A stretch of 41,229 bases of DNA from a bacterium HR08. GTDB taxonomy: Bacteria > Acidobacteriota > Blastocatellia > HR10. The translations under genes were made by a program, and so were the position numbers. This document shows positions 15,374 through 23,123 of the stretch, in pieces. Each line of letters starts with the position of its first letter. Within the stretch, counting starts at the first letter, position 1. The stretch spans positions 1 through 41,229 of the forward strand of contig BEHK01000008.1 of NCBI GenBank assembly GCA_002898775.1. Reading direction: 5' to 3'. Below the pieces are notes generated by a model. It did no database searches and was not told where the DNA came from. It saw only the letters and a program-made list of their open reading frames with translations.

Positions 15374-16768
15374 TCAAGAATCTGCGCTCGCTCGCTCCAA
15401 CGGGATGCCGAAGCGTTCCGCCATGCGGTAGAGCGTGCGCCGATCAATGCCCAGGATCTCGGCCGCGCGACTCCGGTTGCCCTTGACGGCCTCAAGGACG
15501 TAGAGCAGGTAGCGGCGCTCCAACTCGTCGAGCGACGGGAGGTCGTGAAAGAGCTGGGCTTCCAGCGTCATTGAAGTACGTGCTCGGGTGAGGTGGGGCA
15601 TAGCTGCCCGGACGCGTTCCGGCAAGTCTTCGGGGGTGATCAATCCTCCGCGCGCATGAATGACGGCATATTCAATGCTGTTCTCCAACTCGCGGACATT
15701 TCCCGGCCAGGAGTAGGCCATGAGCGTCTCCAGGGCGGCGGGGGAGAAAGCGAGCGTGCGCTCGGTTCGCTGGAGGGCGCGTCGGAGGAAATAGGCCGCC
15801 AGCAGTGGGATGTCCTCGCGACGCTCGCGCAAGGGGGGGACGCGCAAGGTCACGACGCTCAGGCGGTAATAGAGGTCCTCGCGAAAGCGTCCGGCCTTGA
15901 CCTCCTCTTCCAGATGGCGGTTCGTCGCGGCGATCACGCGCACGTCCACACGGCGAGTTCGCGTCTCGCCGACGCGTCTGATCTCACCCTCCTGCAAGAC
16001 GCGGAGCAACTTCACCTGCAAGGCTGGGGTCGTTTCGCTGATCTCATCCAGGAAGATCGTCCCTCCGTGGGCTTCCTCGAAGAGCCCCTTCTTATCGGCG
16101 ACGGCGCCGGTGAAGCTCCCCCGCATGTGGCCGAAGAGTTCCGCTTCGAGCAGGGTCTCCGTCAGGGCGCCACAATTGACGGCGACGAAGGGGCGCGACG
16201 CGCGCGGGCTGTGTTGATGGATGGCGCGAGCAATCAGCTCCTTCCCCGTTCCCGATTCTCCCACAATCAGCACGGTCGAAGGGGTCGGCGCCACGCGCGC
16301 GATCTCTTTGTACAGCTCGATCATCTGGGGGGTGCGACCGATGAGGCCGGAGGCCTCGTACGGTTTGAGCGCGCTCTCCAGTAGGTCCTCCCCCGGTGTC
16401 GGCTCGCGCGGATGGAGGGCGCGGCGCACGGTCGCCCGCACGTCCTCAACGGTGAACGGCTTGGAGATGACATCGAAAGCGCCTTCCCGCAAAGCTTCGA
16501 TGGCCGCTTCCAGCGTCCCGAAGCCGGTGATCAAGATGACTTCCGTGCGAGGCGATCGGTCTTTGAACGCCTTGAGCACGTCCAGACCCGTTCGCGGTTC
16601 GTTCAGATTCAAGTCGGCGAGGACGCAATCGAAAGGTTCGCGGTCCAGAAGGGCCAGCGCGCCCTCGGCGGATTGAGTCGCCTCCACCGACCAGCCCTCG
16701 GTGGAGAGGATTTCGGTGAGGAATTCGCAGGTCTCTCGATCATCGTCCACGACGAGAATTCTCTTCAT
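15374..16768 (-). CDS. NtrC-type sigma54-dependent response regulator
   Basis: A 464-residue cytosolic regulator with three domains. A receiver (1-120) has the acidic pocket, phosphorylation site Asp52, Thr81 and Lys103. An AAA+ domain (about 140-375) has Walker A GESGTGKE (170-177) and Walker B GTIFLDE (236-242). A Fis-type helix-turn-helix at the C-terminus ends in SRAAEILGIDRRTLYR. The loop that touches sigma54, usually GAFTGA, reads GSFTGA (217-222). Substitutions here can change activity, so it may be a natural variant rather than a defect. It overlaps the histidine kinase by four bases (ATGA), so the pair forms one two-component system. Its target genes are not known. The neighbouring envelope-modification operon is a candidate. 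Confidence 0.93.
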   Translation of the reverse strand: MKRILVVDDDRETCEFLTEILSTEGWSVEATQSAEGALALLDREPFDCVLADLNLNEPRTGLDVLKAFKDRSPRTEVILITGFGTLEAAIEALREGAFDVISKPFTVEDVRATVRRALHPREPTPGEDLLESALKPYEASGLIGRTPQMIELYKEIARVAPTPSTVLIVGESGTGKELIARAIHQHSPRASRPFVAVNCGALTETLLEAELFGHMRGSFTGAVADKKGLFEEAHGGTIFLDEISETTPALQVKLLRVLQEGEIRRVGETRTRRVDVRVIAATNRHLEEEVKAGRFREDLYYRLSVVTLRVPPLRERREDIPLLAAYFLRRALQRTERTLAFSPAALETLMAYSWPGNVRELENSIEYAVIHARGGLITPEDLPERVRAAMPHLTRARTSMTLEAQLFHDLPSLDELERRYLLYVLEAVKGNRSRAAEILGIDRRTLYRMAERFGIPLERASADS

Positions 16769-18351
16769 GTTCCGTCCTCCGGGGCCGAGCGTCGCGTCGT
16801 CAGGGCGGGGAAAGTGAGGCGCACGGACGTGCCCCGTCCCGGTTCGCTGTGCACGGTGATCTCGCCCTCATGCTCTCGGACGATTTGCCGCACGATGGAG
16901 AGGCCGAGTCCACTTCCCATCCCCTCCGGCTTCGTCGTGAAGAAGGGTTCGAAGATGCGGGCCAGGATATCGGGGCTCATTCCCAGGCCCGTGTCCTCGC
17001 ATTCGATCGAGACCGTTCCGTCCTCTCCGGCGAACGCGCGAAGGATCAGGCGCCCACCCTCGGGCATCGCATCGAGGCTGTTGTCGATCAGGTTGATGAG
17101 CACTTGTTGTAAGTGTTCGGGGGAGCCGAGGATTTCCGGCAGATCGGGAGTGATCTCTGTGATCAGCTCGATTCTGCGGCTCTCCAAGGTCGGGGCGATA
17201 ATCTCAGCCACCTGCTGCAGCAGCGGCTCCAACCGAAGGGGCTGGCGCTCCGGTCGCGGTCGTCGCGTGGAATCGAGCAGGCGGCGCACGATGCGTTCGA
17301 TGCGCTCGATTTGTCCGAGGATGATGGTGAGCCGACGGATCCCCTCCTCATCTTGCGTGCGGGCGCGCAGCAGTTGAATATGCCCGGAGATGAGGGTGAG
17401 CGGTGTTCCGATCTCGTGGGCGAATTGCGTGGCCAGTTGACCCGCCGCCGCCCATCGCTCCATCTGCAGGAGCTGACGTTGGAGCGCGAAGAGCTGACGA
17501 TTCACCTCCTGGAGCTGCCGATTCCGCTCGCTCAGCTCCGCCGTCGCCTCGCGCACGAGCGCCTGCAACCGATCTTGCTCCGCCTCCAGGGCTTCTGTCA
17601 TCTGTTGGATGCGAGCCAGAAGGGCATTCAGCCCCAGGCTCACGGCGCCCATCTCATCCGGAGAGCACACGGGAGCACGCGCCTGAAGATCCCCCGCCTC
17701 CGCTCGATGCATGGTTTGGAGGATCGCGTGGACCGGTCGGTAGATCAATCGGCGGAAGAGCAAATGCAGGGAGAGGGTGATCCCCCCGACGGCCATCAGC
17801 AGAGCGAGCCAGGTGAGACGATTCACGCGCTCGAGCAAGGCCTTGTAGTCTGACAGTTCTGCGCGCACCAAGACGAACCCCATGAGCTTACCGTCGCTCT
17901 CGATGGGCGCTCCGGCAGCGACTCGATAGCTCCCCTTGTTCTCCCTCTCGAGGCGAGAGCGAACTCTCCCTCCTTGGACCTCACCCAACAGATCGAGGGG
18001 GACGGCGCTCTCGGCTGTCCCCACCGGGAACGCGACGATCTCGCGCACACCCGAGCGCGTCAGGCCGTAGATATGGATCTCCGTGATCTCGCCGTGCGCC
18101 CGTTGGTAATAGAGGGCATCGTTGCGCAGTGCGGCCAGATCCGTCGCTTGCTCTGAAGAGAGGTGCTGGGCCAGTTGCGCGGCCAACAGCTCCGCGCGCC
18201 GTCGGTTCTCCTCGGCGATCAGCGTCCGAGCCGTGGAGAGATAGATCGAAAGAAGAGCGCCGAAAATCACCAAGACCAGGGCGACGATCGAAAGGGCGAC
18301 CTTTGTGTGAAGGCTGAGAGGGCGGAGGCGTGCTCGGAACAGCTCGCTCAT
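16765..18351 (-). CDS. Membrane sensor histidine kinase
   Basis: A 528-residue inner-membrane kinase. Helix one is at about residues 17-38. A periplasmic sensor region (about 40-175, probably a dCache/PAS-like fold) follows, then helix two (about 178-200), a HAMP linker (200-255) and a long coiled coil (about 255-300). The HisKA segment has phospho-accepting His312 in QFAHEIGTPLTLISGH. The ATP-binding domain has an NLIDNSLDAM N-box, DTGLGM G1, and GSGLGLSIV G2. All catalytic motifs are intact. It is made with the overlapping NtrC-type regulator. The signal is unknown. Its start (18351) is divergent from rtcB across a 74-base gap. Confidence 0.93.
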   Translation of the reverse strand: MSELFRARLRPLSLHTKVALSIVALVLVIFGALLSIYLSTARTLIAEENRRRAELLAAQLAQHLSSEQATDLAALRNDALYYQRAHGEITEIHIYGLTRSGVREIVAFPVGTAESAVPLDLLGEVQGGRVRSRLERENKGSYRVAAGAPIESDGKLMGFVLVRAELSDYKALLERVNRLTWLALLMAVGGITLSLHLLFRRLIYRPVHAILQTMHRAEAGDLQARAPVCSPDEMGAVSLGLNALLARIQQMTEALEAEQDRLQALVREATAELSERNRQLQEVNRQLFALQRQLLQMERWAAAGQLATQFAHEIGTPLTLISGHIQLLRARTQDEEGIRRLTIILGQIERIERIVRRLLDSTRRPRPERQPLRLEPLLQQVAEIIAPTLESRRIELITEITPDLPEILGSPEHLQQVLINLIDNSLDAMPEGGRLILRAFAGEDGTVSIECEDTGLGMSPDILARIFEPFFTTKPEGMGSGLGLSIVRQIVREHEGEITVHSEPGRGTSVRLTFPALTTRRSAPEDGT

Positions 18352-18364
18352 ACGGGGTTCAATT

Positions 18365-18394
18365 TTAGCAAAAGCGCGCCGATCGTGTATAATT
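18365..18394 (+). promoter_or_regulatory. Predicted rtcB promoter
   Basis: A perfect -10 TATAAT (18389-18394) with a weak -35-like TTTAGC (18365-18370) 18 bases upstream. Transcription would start near 18401, 25 bases before the rtcB ATG. The same short gap must hold the divergent kinase promoter; TAAAAT on the minus strand (near 18370-18365) is a candidate -10. Confidence 0.5.
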
Positions 18395-18425
18395 GTGTCT
18401 TCAGCCGAAGCAAGGGGGTGTTACC

Positions 18426-19868
18426 ATGTCGAAAGATTGGCGTCGGATTCTCGTGAAGCTCGACGAGTATCGGTACATGATCCCGCGCACGTATAAGCCG
18501 GGCATGCAGACGGATGTGATCATTTACGTGGATGACCAGTTGCTGGAGACCGTGACCCGGGACCTCTCGCTGGAGCAGGCGGCGAACCTGGCGTTTCTGC
18601 CCGGCATCGTGGGGCGTCCGATCGTCATGCCGGACGTGCATCAGGGCTATGGATTTCCCATCGGGGGCGTGGCCGCGACGGATGCCGAAGAGGGCGTCGT
18701 CTCGCCGGCCGGCATTGGATTCGACATCAACTGCGGCGTGCGCCTGCTCCGCTCGGAGTTGACCGTCGAGGAGCTTCGCCCGAAGCTGGAGCGCATCGTG
18801 GAGGACCTCTTCCACGCGGTGCCTGCGGGAACAGGGCGTGAGGGGCAGATCAGCGTCAATCGCGCGGAGATGGACAACGTGTTGCGCCTGGGGGCGCAGT
18901 GGGCCGTCGAGCATGGCTACGGGCGGGAGGAGGACCTCGATCAGATTGAGTCGCGCGGATGTATTCCCGGAGCTAACCCGAAGGCCGTGAGCGAACATGC
19001 CCGTCAGCGCGGGGCCGATCAATTGGGCACGCTCGGATCGGGCAATCACTTCCTGGAGATTCAGTACGTCGAGGAGGTCTTCGATCGCGCGGCCGCGCAC
19101 GCCTTCGGACTGCGCCCGGGACAGGTCACCGTGCTCATCCACACGGGGTCGCGTGGTTTCGGCCATCAGGTCTGCACCGATTATCTGAAGGTCTTGCGCT
19201 CGGCCATGCAGAAGTACAACATTCACCTGCCCGATAAGGAGATGGCGGCCACCTACATCAGGTCTCCGGAGGGACAGGACTATCTGGGCGCGATGAACGC
19301 GGCGGCCAATTTCGCCTTCGCGAATCGGCAGATGATCACCCATTGGGTGCGCGAGGTGTTCCGAAAGCACTTCGGCGCCGGCGGGGACCTTCAGATCGTC
19401 TACGACGTCGCGCACAACATCGCGAAGTTCGAGACGCACATGATCGAGGGGAAACCGCGGCGCGTCTTGGTGCATCGCAAGGGGGCAACGCGCGCGCTCC
19501 CGGCCGGGCATCCCGAATTGCCCGAGAGGTATCGCCCAATCGGGCAGCCGGTGATCATCCCCGGCGATATGGGGCGCGCATCATACGTGCTCATCGGGAC
19601 GGCCGCCGAAGAGACCTTCGCCTCCAGTTGTCACGGCGCCGGACGCGTCATGTCGCGCACGGCGGCCAAGAAGGGGCGCGACATCAATCAGGTGCGGAAG
19701 CAACTGGCCGAGCGCGGGGTCCTCGTCAAGGCGGCCAGCAAAGACGGCGTGCTCGAGGAGATCCCCGAAGCCTATAAGGACGTGAACGATGTCGCGCGCG
19801 TCGTCGAAGCGGCCGGGATCGCTCGGCGCGTCGCTCGGTTGCGCCCGATCGGCGTCGTGAAGGGGTGA
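18426..19868 (+). CDS. rtcB: RtcB-family RNA ligase
   Basis: A 480-residue GTP-dependent ligase that joins 2',3'-cyclic-phosphate (or 3'-phosphate) ends to 5'-hydroxyl ends in RNA repair or tRNA splicing. The manganese site is seen in VMPDVHQGYGFPIGG (about 67-81), GFDINCGVR with Cys103, GSGNHF (204-209) and HTGSRGFGHQ (239-248). The guanylylated histidine is His403 in SSCHGAGR. The length and motif order are those of the full-size bacterial and archaeal enzyme. The ATG at 18426 has a GGGGG ribosome-type site. No archease or rtcA gene is beside it. The divergent NtrC-type pair recalls sigma54 regulators of rtc operons, but this one has a receiver rather than the RtcR sensor domain. Confidence 0.96.
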   Translation: MSKDWRRILVKLDEYRYMIPRTYKPGMQTDVIIYVDDQLLETVTRDLSLEQAANLAFLPGIVGRPIVMPDVHQGYGFPIGGVAATDAEEGVVSPAGIGFDINCGVRLLRSELTVEELRPKLERIVEDLFHAVPAGTGREGQISVNRAEMDNVLRLGAQWAVEHGYGREEDLDQIESRGCIPGANPKAVSEHARQRGADQLGTLGSGNHFLEIQYVEEVFDRAAAHAFGLRPGQVTVLIHTGSRGFGHQVCTDYLKVLRSAMQKYNIHLPDKEMAATYIRSPEGQDYLGAMNAAANFAFANRQMITHWVREVFRKHFGAGGDLQIVYDVAHNIAKFETHMIEGKPRRVLVHRKGATRALPAGHPELPERYRPIGQPVIIPGDMGRASYVLIGTAAEETFASSCHGAGRVMSRTAAKKGRDINQVRKQLAERGVLVKAASKDGVLEEIPEAYKDVNDVARVVEAAGIARRVARLRPIGVVKG

Positions 19869-19951
19869 ACGACCCGAGGAGGCGCCCCACACGGGGACGG
19901 CGATCACGGCAAGGCGAGGTCACAGCGCGATCCTCGGATACAGCAGTGGCG

Positions 19952-20488
19952 ATGCTCAAAGTTGGCGATCCGGCTCCCGATGTGGAGCTGACAAACACTG
20001 ATGGACAGCGAGTGCGCCTCTCTTCGTTCTGGGCCCGCGACCCGATCGTCCTCGTCTTCTCGCGCCACTTCGGCTGACCGTTCTGCCGGGAGCACGTCGC
20101 CGGGTTGCGACGCGATTACGAATGGTTCAAGGCGCACGGAGCGGAGATCGTGCTCATCGGCCAGGGCGATCCGGAACAGACGCGGGCTTTCTGTCAGGAA
20201 CGGGATGCGCCTTTCCCTTGTTTGGCCGATCCGGAGCGAAAGGCGTATGCCGCTTATGGGCTGGGCGCAGGGACACTCCCGCAAGTCCTCGGGCCGCGGG
20301 TCTGGTGGCGGGGATTTCACGCGTGGCGAAAAGGATATTCGGCCGGGAAACCGATCGGGGACGTGCGACAAATGCCCGGCGTCTTCATCATTGATCGCGC
20401 CGGGATCATTCGCTTCATTTATCGGTACCGGGACATCGCGGATAATCCGTCAAACGAACTGTTGCTCGAGCGGCTCAGGACGATCTGA
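19952..20488 (+). CDS. Peroxiredoxin-like selenoprotein (in-frame TGA read as selenocysteine)
   Basis: A 178-residue thioredoxin-fold protein of the AhpC-TSA_2/PRXL2 kind, read through an in-frame TGA at 20075-20077 (position 42). Residues 1-41 (MLKVGDPAPDVELTN, then IVLVFSRHFG) and 43-178 (PFCREHVAGLRRDY, LIGQGDPEQTRAFCQERD, GVFIIDRAGIIRF) are both well conserved and continuous. The active site is U-P-F-C, where relatives have C-x-x-C, so TGA replaces exactly the attacking cysteine. A SECIS-like hairpin follows (20095-20112). The start is uncertain: the ATG at 19952 fits the family, while a GTG at 19865 overlaps the rtcB stop and would add 29 residues. The reaction would be reduction of peroxides or disulfides. 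The Sec machinery is not in the window. Confidence 0.82.
20095..20112 (+). promoter_or_regulatory. Bacterial SECIS-like hairpin
   Basis: CGTCGC (20095-20100) pairs perfectly with GCGACG (20107-20112) around a CGGGTT loop. The loop has a G in its first two bases and starts 23 bases after the TGA, within the range known for bacterial SECIS elements. It lies inside the reading frame, as expected for SelB-dependent decoding. Confidence 0.65.
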
Positions 20489-20490
20489 GC

Positions 20491-20518
20491 GGCCGGGGCT
20501 GTGGGGAAAGCCCCGGCC
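20491..20518. terminator. GC-rich hairpin between convergent genes
   Basis: GGCCGGGGCT (20491-20500) pairs with AGCCCCGGCC (20509-20518): a ten-pair stem with an eight-base loop, just after the selenoprotein stop and eight bases from the stop of the FG-GAP gene. There is no T-run on either strand, so it may act as a two-way terminator or an RNA 3' stabiliser. Confidence 0.55.
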
Positions 20519-20525
20519 TGAACGC

Positions 20526-22889
20526 TCATCGCTTCAGAGCAAACGTTCCGTCATCTCGGCCCAGAAGCGCGGCCAGGTTTCCAACGGGGAGACCGGCGAC
20601 GGCGATGTCCAGCAATCCATCGTCATTGAAGTCGCCAAGCCCGAGTGAGACCGGCTCCGCGATCGCCCGAAGTCGTCGAACCACACGTGGTCGTCCGTCC
20701 TGGAAGCTGATGAACGTGACCGAATTGCTCGTGAAGTTGGGAACGGCCACGCCGATCACCCCATTGAAGAAGTGACCACTGATGACGAATGTCGGCTTCT
20801 CCACCGCGGGCACGTCCATGCGTGCGAAGCCGAGACTACGGCTCTTGCCCTGGGAAAGGAGGAGGGTGACCGAGTCCGAGAGGAAATTCGCGACGGCGAC
20901 ATCCATCTGGCCATCCCCGTCGAAATCGCCCGTGGCACTGGCCATCGGATACTCGCCGACGTCTCTCCGCCCGGCTTCGCTGAAGCGGCCTCGGCCATCT
21001 CCCTTGAAGAAGACGACCTCATTTGAGCCGATCGCCGTCACGATCAGATCCGGGACTCCATCTTCGTCCCAGTCCGCGACGGCGATCGAGCTGGGCTTCC
21101 CCTCAAACAGTGGAATCGTCGCCAGCGGACGGAACGTTCCATCGCCTCGGCCAAGGAGGATGGCAATGTCCGCCGATCCATTCTGCGCGACGGCCAGATC
21201 GAGCACCCCATCCTGATCGAAGTCGGCCACGGCGACAGCGACCGGCTTCGTGCCGAAGAGTTGCAGCTGGCGCCTTTTCTGGAACGTCCCGTCTCCATTG
21301 CCGAGGAAGATGGAGAGGCTGTCCGAGAGTGAATCCACCACAACGGCATCGGTCTTGCCGTCGTGATTGAAATCGCCCACCTTTACATCCACCGGACTCT
21401 GACCTGTACCGTAGGTCTTGAACCGTCGGAAGGTGCCATCGCCTTTGGAGAGATAGACGCGCAATTGGTTCGACTCGGAGTCCACGAGCAACACGCCTTT
21501 GGGGATCCGCGCTGAAGCCGCCGTCGCGTCGGCCGTCCGGATCGCGCTGGCGGCGATGAAAGCCGTCCCCACCGTGCTCGGCCGCCCGCGACTCGAGATC
21601 GAGTCGCTCGCTTGCTGAACGAGGGTGTAGGGAAGACAAGGACGAGGGTCGCGGCGGCAGGGAGCGTCCCCGCTCAGTTCAACGGAGTTCAGGAGCGGTC
21701 CAGATCCGATCGCGATGGCCGTGATGGTGATGGTGACGCTGGAGTGAGGATTGATGCTCCCTTGGATGAGGAGTTGGCCATTTTGCACACTCACCCATTC
21801 GGGCGGCGAGACGGAGACCAGCTCCATGCCCGAAGGCATCTGCTCGACGAGGGTGAACGGCTGCAGTTTCGTGCCGCTATTGGTCACGGTGATCGTGCAC
21901 GTGACCGGGAAGCCAACCGCTACCGCCCTCGGTTGGCATTTCTTGGTCACCGAGAGATCGGATTTGCCCCCTCCGCCACCTCCACCGACTTTGCATTCGT
22001 TCTCATACACGCATCGGAAGCCTTGAAAGACGCAGTCCTTGTCCGGCGGCATGAGTTCTTTCGGGTTCAGGACCCATGCGAGTTCTCCGGTGTAGTCGCC
22101 CGTAGGGCACTTAGTGGGAGTCAACTCTTTGTCGACTTCCATTTTAGGACACGCCCAACGCGCCCAGCATTGGCTACGGAGGAAGTTGCCGCCGAAGCAG
22201 CCCGCGCGGTCACTGTACGAGAGACAAATGGGCTCACGGAGGTTCTCGGAGATCTGCCCTGTACCCCCAGTGGTTGTGATCCAGAAGCTGCCTAGCTCGC
22301 AGACGCATTTTTCCCCCTCGCACACGGCACAGGAGAAGGGAATCTGGAACGTCCCGTCGCCTCCGGATACTCTTTTCGTGATCGTGAGCGGAATGCCAGT
22401 GTCTTCCCTTTGCGGAGCATTCGTGAACGTGCACCAGACGGTTTCTCCTGGGAGAAGAGGAGGACCGCACATCGGCGGATCACCTAGCTTTCTGCCGCTA
22501 GTGCAGCTGACATTCTTCGTGCATTCGGGGCCGCTCAGCAGTTGCCATCCTGATGGGGGAGTCTCCACGATGTAGTACTGGCCGGGGAGGAGTGAAACGG
22601 ACTTGAAGGCAATCAGTCGGCATCCAGCCTTTGGCTCAAAGAAATCGCTGGGATCAAGGACAATGCCCGCCACTTGGTTCCCACGCTCGTCATAGATGTC
22701 GAAGCGGAAGCTGTCAGGGCTACCGCCTTGAAGGCATTTCTGCACGTACAAGGTCGCTGGCTCTTGGCCTGAGGCCGTGAGCACGTTGCTCGGTCGCGAG
22801 GACCCCCAGATGAGGAACCCAAGGGCAGCCGCGCTGAGGAAAAGCCGCTGCCTGTGACGTCGGCTTCTGACGCGCATCGGTTGGTCCAT
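20526..22889 (-). CDS. Large secreted FG-GAP/VCBS beta-propeller protein
   Basis: A 787-residue exported protein. The N-terminus is basic, with a hydrophobic segment (about residues 16-32) that acts as a signal peptide. A prealbumin-like domain (about 45-170, YYIVETPPSGWQLL) is followed by a cysteine-rich region (about 170-300). A glycine run then leads to a DUF11-type domain (about 310-430, VTCTITVTNSG). The last 300 residues hold about six FG-GAP/VCBS repeats, each with a D-x-D-x-D-G calcium loop (VGDFNHDGKTD, VADFDQDGVLD, VADWDEDGVPD, TGDFDGDGQMD, LGDFNDDGLLD). A role in surface adhesion or ligand binding is likely from the fold. GAGGAGG six bases before ATG 22889 favours this start over ATG 22895. 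Confidence 0.87.
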   Translation of the reverse strand: MDQPMRVRSRRHRQRLFLSAAALGFLIWGSSRPSNVLTASGQEPATLYVQKCLQGGSPDSFRFDIYDERGNQVAGIVLDPSDFFEPKAGCRLIAFKSVSLLPGQYYIVETPPSGWQLLSGPECTKNVSCTSGRKLGDPPMCGPPLLPGETVWCTFTNAPQREDTGIPLTITKRVSGGDGTFQIPFSCAVCEGEKCVCELGSFWITTTGGTGQISENLREPICLSYSDRAGCFGGNFLRSQCWARWACPKMEVDKELTPTKCPTGDYTGELAWVLNPKELMPPDKDCVFQGFRCVYENECKVGGGGGGGKSDLSVTKKCQPRAVAVGFPVTCTITVTNSGTKLQPFTLVEQMPSGMELVSVSPPEWVSVQNGQLLIQGSINPHSSVTITITAIAIGSGPLLNSVELSGDAPCRRDPRPCLPYTLVQQASDSISSRGRPSTVGTAFIAASAIRTADATAASARIPKGVLLVDSESNQLRVYLSKGDGTFRRFKTYGTGQSPVDVKVGDFNHDGKTDAVVVDSLSDSLSIFLGNGDGTFQKRRQLQLFGTKPVAVAVADFDQDGVLDLAVAQNGSADIAILLGRGDGTFRPLATIPLFEGKPSSIAVADWDEDGVPDLIVTAIGSNEVVFFKGDGRGRFSEAGRRDVGEYPMASATGDFDGDGQMDVAVANFLSDSVTLLLSQGKSRSLGFARMDVPAVEKPTFVISGHFFNGVIGVAVPNFTSNSVTFISFQDGRPRVVRRLRAIAEPVSLGLGDFNDDGLLDIAVAGLPVGNLAALLGRDDGTFALKR

Positions 22890-22917
22890 AACCATCCTCC
22901 TCGCCGGGTTTGACTAA

Positions 22918-22945
22918 AGTGTATGCGCATTCGAAGGAGAGTCAA
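22918..22945 (-). promoter_or_regulatory. Predicted promoter of the FG-GAP gene
   Basis: On the minus strand TTGACT (22945-22940) and TACACT (22923-22918) are 16 bases apart. Transcription would start near 22911 and give a leader of about 20 bases carrying the GAGGAGG ribosome site. Confidence 0.55.
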
Positions 22946-23062
22946 TCGGCCAAAGGGAGTATTTTTTGGCTCCGGCGAAGGGAGTAGATCGCAGCTCCAG
23001 GTGCGATTCATCGGTTGCGTTTTGGAGGCGGCTGGGGCGCTGCGGGCCTCGGTGGGGGGAGC

Positions 23063-23071
23063 TGATATAAT
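23063..23071 (+). promoter_or_regulatory. Extended -10 promoter of the nucleotide-sugar dehydrogenase
   Basis: TGATATAAT (23063-23071) is a perfect TGnTATAAT extended -10. No -35 is visible, which is usual for this class. The RNA would start near 23079, 45 bases before the ATG at 23124. Confidence 0.55.
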
Positions 23072-23123
23072 TGAGCCTTCTGTAGTCGGGGCCGATCATA
23101 TTGCGGGGGCGGGGAGAGCGCGT

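Noticed and set aside
18365-18385. GG-N9-GC sequence on the minus strand before the kinase, like a sigma54 promoter
   Set aside because: The spacing is one base short of the needed GG-N10-GC, and the rest of the consensus is weak.
19865-20488. Reading the TGA-interrupted gene as a pseudogene or frameshift
   Set aside because: There is no frameshift, both halves are conserved in one frame, and TGA falls exactly on the catalytic cysteine with a SECIS-like hairpin after it.
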